NCBI GenBank assembly: GCA_030527765.1
Contig: JAUNAE010000211.1
Span: 1-6,676, forward strand
DNA length: 6,676 nt
Origin: Eubacteriales bacterium
Lineage (GTDB): Bacteria > Bacillota_A > Clostridia > Lachnospirales > Lachnospiraceae
Direction: 5' to 3'
Made by a program: the position numbers and the translations under genes. Below the pieces are notes generated by a model. The model was not told where the DNA came from, searched no databases, and saw only the letters and a list, made by a program, of their open reading frames with translations. Shown here piece by piece: positions 1 to 4,847 of this stretch (within the stretch, counting starts at the first letter, position 1; the number at the start of each line of letters is the position of its first letter).

Positions 1-48
1 ACTTGACTTTTAATCAAGTTGTCCGGGGTTCGAATCCCCGATGCTTCA
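1..48 (+). tRNA. tRNA-Lys (UUU), 3' portion, cut by the window edge
   Basis: The window opens inside a tRNA. Positions 2-6 pair with 14-18 as a 5-bp anticodon stem closing a 7-nt loop (7-13) whose middle bases 9-11 are TTT, so the anticodon is UUU and the tRNA reads lysine codons. A 5-nt variable loop (19-23) follows. The T arm is CGGGG/CCCCG (24-28/36-40) with the standard TTCGAAT loop. Positions 41-47 are the 3' acceptor strand and A48 the discriminator base. The next bases are CT, so CCA is not encoded and must be added by tRNA nucleotidyltransferase. The D arm and 5' acceptor strand lie outside the window. Confidence 0.95.
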
Positions 49-52
49 CTTT

Positions 53-83
53 AAAGAGTATCTGCAATGCAGATACTCTTTTT
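53..83 (+). terminator. Rho-independent terminator of the tRNA-Lys transcript
   Basis: GAGTATCTGC (56-65) pairs perfectly with GCAGATACTC (69-78) around a 3-nt loop. The stem is flanked by AAA on the left and a run of five T (79-83) on the right. It lies five bases after the tRNA discriminator base, as expected for the end of a tRNA transcription unit. Confidence 0.93.
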
Positions 84-91
84 CGTTATTG

Positions 92-158
92 GAAAAAATG
101 CAAGTCCCCACCTACCGCTTAATGCTCAGTGCATTTGAAACGTTGGGTGGGGACTTGC
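92..158 (-). terminator. Terminator of the response regulator gene, built from a palindromic repeat
   Basis: Read on the minus strand, the 13-bp stem GCAAGTCCCCACC/GGTGGGGACTTGC (plus-strand arms 100-112 and 146-158) is followed by a run of six T (A run at 93-98 on the plus strand). It begins at the stop codon of the minus-strand response regulator gene, whose TAA (159-161) directly abuts the stem. Position, stem strength and T run all support an intrinsic terminator. The hairpin body is a copy of a repeat also found at 4601-4659. Confidence 0.8.
100..158 (-). repeat. Dispersed palindromic repeat, copy 1
   Basis: This is a hairpin of about 59 bp with an inner 5-bp stem AATGC/GCATT (121-125/131-135). 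It closely matches the reverse complement of 4601-4659: the left arm, the ACCGCTTAATGCTC core, the GCATTTGAA segment and the GGGGACTT right arm are shared. Copy 2 lacks about five bases in one arm. Relative to the gene just upstream, both copies are transcribed in the same orientation. The family is not identified; it resembles REP-like or terminator-derived intergenic repeats. Confidence 0.75.
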
Positions 159-827
159 TTAATTTGTGAGCTCTAAATGATATCCCAGTCCACGTGTGGA
201 ATGGATTTGAATGTTTGATTGAACCTGATGAAGCTTTTTGCGAAGGAATCCGATGTAAACTTCCACGTTATTATCACAGGCACAGGAATCTGCACCCCAG
301 ACACGGGCCAGCATGGAAGATTTTGAAACGGGACAATGCCCGGATTGAAAAAGCAGCTGCAGTAATTGCAGTTCTTTTTTTGATAAAGAAACTTCAGAAA
401 TCCCTTGAATGAGAGTTGCATTTGAAGTATCAAGAGTGGTATTTCCAAAAACCTGCTTCTTGTCAAGAAAGTGTGATTTTTTTTGAATAAATTCCAGGTA
501 TGCAAACAGCTCTCTTGGATCAAACATTTTGTTCAAAAGATAATCGACACCACAATGCAGACATTGTATACGATCATCCGGAGAACTGACGGAGAGAAAC
601 ATGACAATCGGTGTGGGAATCACGGAATCTCGTAAGGACATTGCAATGTGACAGCCGGAAACATCTCCAACCATTTCATCCAGAAGAATGAGATCGTAGG
701 AATCGGACTGGACGGCTGTAAAAAACTTTTCTCTTCCATATATTTTGAGTTGATAATTTACTGGAGACAGTAAGTTTATTATTTGATTCGAAAAGAGAGA
801 ATCCTCGGTTAATAGTAATATCTTCAT
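159..827 (-). CDS. OmpR/PhoB-family response regulator transcription factor
   Basis: This 222-residue protein has the normal length and two-domain layout of the family. The N-terminal receiver (about 1-115) shows the acidic pair E8/D9, the phospho-acceptor D50 in YDLILLDEM, S79 at the switch Ser/Thr position and the conserved K100. The usual Pro after that Lys is Met (NKMF, 99-102). The C-terminal winged helix-turn-helix (about 128-220) has LSKKELQLL, the RVWG motif (175-178), the recognition-helix segment NNVEVYIGFLRKKL and the STRGLGYHL wing. It should bind DNA in the cytoplasm when phosphorylated by a sensor kinase. The start follows TTTGGAG with a 5-nt spacer. No histidine kinase gene is visible in the window, so it may be an orphan or its partner may lie elsewhere. 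It is transcribed divergently from the NEW3/ABC operon, which makes that operon a candidate target; this is inference only. The family assignment is firm, but targets and signal are unknown. Confidence 0.93.
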   Translation of the reverse strand: MKILLLTEDSLFSNQIINLLSPVNYQLKIYGREKFFTAVQSDSYDLILLDEMVGDVSGCHIAMSLRDSVIPTPIVMFLSVSSPDDRIQCLHCGVDYLLNKMFDPRELFAYLEFIQKKSHFLDKKQVFGNTTLDTSNATLIQGISEVSLSKKELQLLQLLFQSGHCPVSKSSMLARVWGADSCACDNNVEVYIGFLRKKLHQVQSNIQIHSTRGLGYHLELTN

Positions 828-859
828 AAAAACTCCAAATCAGCTGTTTTTCACTTGAT

Positions 860-907
860 TGTTATCCACTTTTCACGACTGAGATGAAGAGAAGTATGTG
901 GATAACA
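860..907. promoter_or_regulatory. Inverted repeat made of two DnaA-box-like 9-mers
   Basis: TGTTATCCAC (860-869) and GTGGATAACA (898-907) form a perfect 10-bp inverted repeat with a 28-nt spacer. On the minus strand, 905-897 reads TTATCCACA, the exact DnaA-box consensus. On the plus strand, 862-870 reads TTATCCACT, one mismatch away. The repeat lies 33 bp upstream of the response regulator start and over 220 bp upstream of the NEW3 gene start. It could be a DnaA site or an operator for another regulator; the sequence does not decide. Confidence 0.45.
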
Positions 908-1114
908 TTTTCTTTTTTGTAAATATATGTGTATATCAGATTATTGTTACTCATTTCTAAGAATATTTCTTAACTGAGTCCAAATATAGAAGAAATTTGT
1001 GAAGAGTTTGTGATATTCTGTGACCATTCTGTGTATTTCAGCTTCATTTCAGCTATGGATGATATGCTCCTTTTGTTCAAAAAAATAACACGGGTGTTCC
1101 CGATAAGAATAAGC

Positions 1115-1121
1115 AAAGGAG
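1115..1121 (+). promoter_or_regulatory. Ribosome binding site that fixes the NEW3 protein start
   Basis: AAAGGAG lies 8 nt before the ATG at 1130. It decides for this start over the in-frame GTG at 1010, which has no such site and would place about 40 non-signal-like residues ahead of the signal peptide. Confidence 0.85.
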
Positions 1122-1129
1122 TCAGGGTT

Positions 1130-2548
1130 ATGAGAAACAAAAACTATTGGAAAAAGGTGAATGCTGGTCGGGTTAAGGCGATAGCTCTTGCGGCGATGAT
1201 CGGAGTTGGAGGTGCAGGAGCTGCTTTGCCGGCAATGGCAGAGGAAGTGACCACAGCTGCAGAGGAAACGGTTGAATCTACGGAAGAGGATGCTGGGGAA
1301 ACAGAGAACGCAGAAGGAGAAGCGGATACCACAGAAACTTCTGCGGAGACGGGAAATACAGAAGACTCAAAAGAAACAGATGAGACCGGGGATGCAGCTG
1401 CAGATGATAAAGAGGATGTGCCTTCGGATACAACGACTTCCGGGGAGACAGCCGGATTTTCCATGAGTACGACTTATCCGGGAGTCACTGCAAAAGCCGG
1501 AGATTCCATTACGTTTGATTTGAATTTTGCAAGTATTAGTGGATCTGAGTATGATTTGAGTCTTTCCACCCAGAATCTTCCGGAAGGATGGAATGGTTAT
1601 TTTTCCGGTTCCTCTAATGAAATTAGCAGAATTCGTATCAATGACAAATCAGCAGAAGCAGACAGTGCTCTTGCAAAATATAATTTGACGATTCCTGAAG
1701 ATGTAAAGGAAGGAACTTACACACTGGGACTTTTGGCGACACCGACCGAAGGCGGCACGGCTTATCTTTTGAATGTGGAAGTCACGATTTCTGAGACAAT
1801 GAATGGAGAAGGTTCTTTCACAACAGAGTACCCGGAACAGCAGGGAATCTCCGGAACAGCTTTTTCCTTTGATGGAACCATTATTAATAACAGAGCAACG
1901 GCACAGTCCTATGCGTTATCTGCACAGGCAGATGCCGGATGGCAGGTTGGTTTCACACCTTCCGGAGAAAGCAATCAGGTTGCAAGTATCAATGTAGAAC
2001 CGGGAAAAAGCCAGGGACTGACGATTTCTGTAACACCTCCGGAAACCATTAAAGAGGGAGAATATCACATTCCGTGTACAGCAATTTCTGCAGATGAGAC
2101 TTTGACAATGGATCTGAAAGTAGTTGTTACAGGATCCTATGAAGTATCTCTTTCTACTCCGACAGGCAATTTGAGTCTGGATGCATATTCAAATCAGGAA
2201 AAGAAAGTCACTCTGACAGTTACCAATACAGGCAATACAGATCTGAAAAACCTGAATCTGCAATCCAGTGCTCCTACAGACTGGGAAGTAAGTTTTGATG
2301 AATCCACCATTGATCTTTTGGAGGCAGGGGCAACAAAGGAAATCACGGCTGCGATTAAACCGGCGAAAGATTCCATTACCGGTGATTATGTAACACAGAT
2401 TACCGTATCCAACGATGTGGTAACCAGCAATGCACAGTTGCGAGTATCTGTGAAAACAAGAACTTCCTGGGGTGTGACGGCAATTGTTGTAATCCTTGCA
2501 TTGGTTGCAGGTGTGGGCGTTGTTTTCAAAAAGTATGGAAGAAGGTAA
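1130..2548 (+). CDS. Secreted NEW3-domain repeat protein with C-terminal membrane anchor
   Basis: This is a 472-residue envelope protein. Residues 1-37 are a signal peptide: basic N-region (RNKNYWKK, R14, K16), hydrophobic core 17-33, probable cleavage after A35-M36-A37. Residues 38-108 form an acidic Thr/Glu-rich linker with about 27 Asp/Glu and only two Lys. Three beta-sandwich-like repeats follow at about 110-220, 229-333 and 336-442. Each has a W-x(3)-F motif (W154, W271, W385) and a later Gly-x-Tyr turn (G195-Y197, G310-Y312, G418-Y420), the pattern of NEW3 (COG1470) domains. A single transmembrane helix at about 447-466 ends in KKYGRR, placing the repeats outside the cell. It is the first gene of a three-gene operon and its stop is 3 bp before the ABC ATPase start, so it is probably the extracytoplasmic partner of that transporter. 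The substrate is unknown. The assignment rests on architecture and motif pattern; no catalytic residues are recognised. Confidence 0.85.
   Translation: MRNKNYWKKVNAGRVKAIALAAMIGVGGAGAALPAMAEEVTTAAEETVESTEEDAGETENAEGEADTTETSAETGNTEDSKETDETGDAAADDKEDVPSDTTTSGETAGFSMSTTYPGVTAKAGDSITFDLNFASISGSEYDLSLSTQNLPEGWNGYFSGSSNEISRIRINDKSAEADSALAKYNLTIPEDVKEGTYTLGLLATPTEGGTAYLLNVEVTISETMNGEGSFTTEYPEQQGISGTAFSFDGTIINNRATAQSYALSAQADAGWQVGFTPSGESNQVASINVEPGKSQGLTISVTPPETIKEGEYHIPCTAISADETLTMDLKVVVTGSYEVSLSTPTGNLSLDAYSNQEKKVTLTVTNTGNTDLKNLNLQSSAPTDWEVSFDESTIDLLEAGATKEITAAIKPAKDSITGDYVTQITVSNDVVTSNAQLRVSVKTRTSWGVTAIVVILALVAGVGVVFKKYGRR
2540..2545 (+). promoter_or_regulatory. Ribosome binding site of the ABC ATPase, inside the preceding gene
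   Basis: The AGAAGG-like sequence covers the last sense codons of the NEW3 gene and lies 6 nt before the ATG at 2552. With a 3-bp intergenic gap this implies translational coupling. Confidence 0.7.
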
Positions 2549-2551
2549 CTT

Positions 2552-3568
2552 ATGTCCGAGAGTATCATTAAAACAAAACAGCTGACGAAGGCATACGGTG
2601 AAAAAATTGCTGTCAATCAGCTGGATCTGAATATTGAAAAAGGTGAGATATTCGGACTGCTTGGACCGAACGGTGCGGGAAAGACAACGACCATTTTGAT
2701 GCTTCTGGGGCTTACAGAACCAACTTCGGGAGAGGCATACATCAAAGGTCATAACTGCACCATAGATCCGATTTCCGTGAAAAGTATCGTTGGATATATG
2801 CCCGATAATGTGGGATTTTACTCGGATATGACAGGAAGAGAGAATCTTCGGTTTACCGGGCGGCTGAATGGTCTTTCCGAAGAAGAAATTGATGAGAGAG
2901 TGGACCGGCTTCTGGAACGTGTTGGTATGCAGGAAGCTGCGGATAAAAAAACAGGCACTTACTCCAGAGGTATGAGGCAGCGTCTCGGAATTGCGGATGT
3001 CCTTATGAAGGATCCGGAAATCATCATTATGGATGAGCCGACTTTGGGTATCGATCCGGAAGGCTTGAGAGAACTGCTTGCATTGATGCAGAAACTGGCG
3101 AAGGAAGATGGAAGAACACTGCTGATATCTTCTCATCAGCTGTATCAGATTCAGCAGATTTGTGACAGAGTTGGTATTTTTGTAGAAGGTCAGTTGATTG
3201 CCTGCGGAAAGATCAAGGATCTGGCGAAGCAGGTACAGGAGGCAAATCATTATCGGCTGGAGCTGCAGATGACACCATGCGATGACAAGGTGCTGAGCCA
3301 GATTATGAATCAGCCGGGAGTTACAAATGTAGGAAAAGAAGGAAATACCTTCCTTGTAGAATCAGATGTGGATATCAGACAGTCTATGACACGTTTCCTG
3401 GGTGAAAATGGCTACACCATTCTTCATATGCACCAGAGGGGCGGAGATCTGGATGAAATTTATCACTTATATTTTGAAAAGGCGGGACAGTCAAATGAAG
3501 ATGACAGCAATAATGAAACCGGTCGGGGATTCTTCCATCGACGGGGAAAAAAGAAAGGCAAAGAGTAA
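2552..3568 (+). CDS. ABC-2-type transporter ATP-binding protein
   Basis: This 338-residue cytoplasmic ATPase should energise the permease encoded just downstream. Motifs in order are A-loop Y15, Walker A GPNGAGKT (38-45), a Q-loop region GYMPDN (81-86) with Asp where many family members have Gln or Glu, signature YSRGMRQR (137-144) replacing LSGGQ, Walker B IIIMDEP (157-163) with catalytic E162, D-loop LGIDP (165-169) and switch His H195 (SSHQL). The variant signature is common in CcmA/NatA/bacitracin-type ABC-2 ATPases, so it is not a defect. The C-terminal part (about 225-320) is the accessory domain usual in this subfamily, and the tail is very basic (HRRGKKKGKE). The gene starts 3 bp after the NEW3 protein gene, and its 3' end overlaps the permease gene. 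The transported substrate cannot be read from the ATPase. Confidence 0.95.
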   Translation: MSESIIKTKQLTKAYGEKIAVNQLDLNIEKGEIFGLLGPNGAGKTTTILMLLGLTEPTSGEAYIKGHNCTIDPISVKSIVGYMPDNVGFYSDMTGRENLRFTGRLNGLSEEEIDERVDRLLERVGMQEAADKKTGTYSRGMRQRLGIADVLMKDPEIIIMDEPTLGIDPEGLRELLALMQKLAKEDGRTLLISSHQLYQIQQICDRVGIFVEGQLIACGKIKDLAKQVQEANHYRLELQMTPCDDKVLSQIMNQPGVTNVGKEGNTFLVESDVDIRQSMTRFLGENGYTILHMHQRGGDLDEIYHLYFEKAGQSNEDDSNNETGRGFFHRRGKKKGKE

Positions 3569-4517
3569 AGAAATCAGCCGGACGGGACTTGCTGCATTGT
3601 ACAGAAAAGAACTGGCGGATCATCTCAGAAGCAGAAGATTTTTGATTATGCTGGTTTTGATTTGTGTGACAAGTTTTGCCAGTCTCTATGGAGCATTGTC
3701 CGGACTAAGTGATGCCTTAGCCCAAGACAGCAATTTCGTTTTTCTGAAACTATTTACAACCAGTGGAAATTCAATTCCATCCTTTATGAGTTTTATCGCA
3801 CTGTTGGGACCGTTTCTCGGTCTGGCTTTGGGGTTTGATGCAATCAACAGTGCGAGAAGTCAGGGAACACTGAATCGACTGGTAGCACAGCCGATTTACC
3901 GAGATGCCATTATTATAGGAAAATTTCTGGCAGGTACCACGGTAATTGCGTTGATTGTATTTACTATTGGAATCGGTATGGGAGCAGTGGGGGTTCTCAG
4001 TACCGGTTTGGCACCGGAAGCAGAGGAAATTGGAAGAATCTTTTTCTTCTTATTATTTACCGTCGTATATATTGCATTCTGGCTTGCCTTATCCATTTTA
4101 TTTTCGGTGGTATGCCGACACTCTGCGACTTCTGCGCTTGCAGTCATCGCACTTTGGATTTTCTTTGCAATCTTTATGAGTCTTCTGGCAAATATTATTG
4201 CAAACGCAGCATACCCGATTGATACACAGTACAATGCAATGCTGAATTCTCTGAGCAATTATAATCTGGAACTTGGAATCAACCGTATTTCTCCGTATTA
4301 TCTGTACAGTGAAGCGGTTTCTACAATTATGAGTCCGACGACAAGAGCGGTGAATGCGGTTACTGTGAATCAGCTTGTAGGAGCGATTTCCGGATATTTG
4401 TCACTTGGACAGAGCCTGCTTCTTGTATGGCCGCATCTGGTAGGTCTGATTGCATTGATGATCGTTACATTTGCGGGATCCTTTGTCGGATTTATGAGAC
4501 AGGAAATCAGATTATAA
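3495..4517 (+). CDS. ABC-2-type permease (COG1277-like)
   Basis: This is about 340 residues from the chosen start. A basic cytoplasmic N-terminus ends in LYRKELADHLRSRRF (35-49), a characteristic pre-TM1 segment of ABC-2 permeases. Predicted helices are at about 49-67, 97-117, 144-168, 183-206, 211-235 and 314-333. After the second helix comes the family motif region F114-D-A-I-N-S with GTLNRLVAQP (124-133) and the IIIGKF segment (139-144). The long loop between the fifth and sixth helices (about 236-313) is probably outside. With the upstream ATPase it should form the membrane transporter, and with the NEW3 protein an envelope complex. The start is uncertain: ATGs at 3495, 3501 and 3513 are all in frame within the end of the ATPase gene. 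I prefer 3495 because GGGA lies at 3484-3487, but the site is weak. The in-frame ATG at 3402 would overlap the ATPase by 167 bp and is unlikely. Confidence 0.9.
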   Translation: MKMTAIMKPVGDSSIDGEKRKAKSKEISRTGLAALYRKELADHLRSRRFLIMLVLICVTSFASLYGALSGLSDALAQDSNFVFLKLFTTSGNSIPSFMSFIALLGPFLGLALGFDAINSARSQGTLNRLVAQPIYRDAIIIGKFLAGTTVIALIVFTIGIGMGAVGVLSTGLAPEAEEIGRIFFFLLFTVVYIAFWLALSILFSVVCRHSATSALAVIALWIFFAIFMSLLANIIANAAYPIDTQYNAMLNSLSNYNLELGINRISPYYLYSEAVSTIMSPTTRAVNAVTVNQLVGAISGYLSLGQSLLLVWPHLVGLIALMIVTFAGSFVGFMRQEIRL

Positions 4518-4591
4518 CCTGCGAAAAGAAGTTTGGGATTGCAAGTGGAAAGCAGTGTATAGGAACAAGGTCATTATCGTTAACAGCGGTT

Positions 4592-4713
4592 TAACCGAAT
4601 CAAGTAAGTCCCCCGCTTCAAATGCGCAGAGCATTAAGCGGTGGGTGGGGACTTGCTTGTATCAGTGGGAGTTCAAGCTCCCACTGATAAGCTGCGGAGC
4701 AGCTATTCGGTTA
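4592..4713. other. Multibranch palindromic element: three abutting hairpins in a closing stem
   Basis: TAACCGAAT (4592-4600) pairs with ATTCGGTTA (4705-4713). Between them, with almost no unpaired base, sit hairpin A (4601-4659), hairpin B (4660-4671/4678-4689, 12 perfect pairs, 6-nt loop) and hairpin C (4690-4695/4699-4704, AGCTGC/GCAGCT, 3-nt loop). Together they give a four-way junction in which only the loops and a few bulges are unpaired. No protein is encoded. It could be a structured RNA in the 3' region of the ABC operon, a mobile palindromic repeat, or both. The pairing is read directly from the sequence; function is unknown. Confidence 0.7.
4601..4659 (+). repeat. Dispersed palindromic repeat, copy 2
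   Basis: The outer stem 4601-4613/4647-4659 has 13 pairs with one G-U. After a GTGGGT bulge, 4614-4618 pairs with 4636-4640, then 4621-4625 with 4631-4635, around a 5-nt loop. The sequence matches copy 1 (100-158) in inverse orientation, with about five bases missing from one arm. It lies 83 bp after the permease stop and has no T run on its right, so by itself it is a weaker terminator candidate than copy 1. Confidence 0.75.
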
Positions 4714-4769
4714 TGAGCAAGTAGCGAAGCGGATTGCGAATATCCGTTTGACAAAAATATGGGGTGTTA

Positions 4770-4823
4770 AAAAAGCAAGTTCACTATATCGAGGAAATAT
4801 AAGATATAGCGGACTTGCTTTTT
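4770..4823. terminator. Bidirectional rho-independent terminator between convergent genes
   Basis: Positions 4770-4790 pair with 4803-4823 over 21 positions with only one A-C mismatch (4783/4810) and one G-U, around a 12-nt loop. The stem base is AAAAAGCAAGT/ACTTGCTTTTT, giving a T run on either strand. It lies 24 bp past the stop of the minus-strand metallophosphoesterase and at the end of the plus-strand ABC operon, so it can end both transcripts. Confidence 0.9.
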
Positions 4824-4847
4824 ATAGTGGCGTGGTTGAGACAGAGA

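Larger units (their letters stand above)
828..1129. other. Divergent intergenic region with no gene
   Basis: These 302 AT-rich bases separate the start of the minus-strand response regulator from the true start of the plus-strand NEW3 protein. Promoters for both directions must lie here, but I found no convincing -35/-10 pair on either strand. The notable structure is an inverted repeat at 860-869/898-907. The frame of the downstream gene stays open upstream to a GTG at 1010, but that stretch has no ribosome binding site and does not look coding. It is probably 5' leader. Confidence 0.6.
4518..4847. other. Convergent intergenic region, gene-free, rich in palindromes
   Basis: These 330 bp lie between the stop codons of the plus-strand permease and the minus-strand metallophosphoesterase. 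I see no coding frame. About 75 bp of plain sequence lead into a nested hairpin array (4592-4713), then a segment containing a GGATTGCGAAT word (4731-4741), then a strong bidirectional terminator hairpin (4770-4823). Confidence 0.8.

Noticed and set aside
1010..1129. N-terminal extension of the NEW3 protein from a GTG at 1010
   Set aside because: There is no ribosome binding site at 1010, and the extension would hide an otherwise classic signal peptide. AAAGGAG 8 nt before the ATG at 1130 explains the start.
828..1129. Sigma-70 promoters for the regulator and the NEW3 operon, e.g. TTGTTA at 944 or TATAGA at 985
   Set aside because: No candidate had both boxes at acceptable match and 16-18 nt spacing, so none is listed.
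2189..3250. Long minus-strand open frame (353 codons) opposite the NEW3 and ATPase genes
   Set aside because: It lies antisense to two clearly recognisable genes, is rich in Cys, His and Phe in a way typical of shadow frames, and matches no known domain pattern.
3402..3494. Permease start at the ATG at 3402
   Set aside because: It would overlap the ATPase by 167 bp and adds residues unlike a permease N-terminus. Later ATGs at 3495-3513 fit the family length better.
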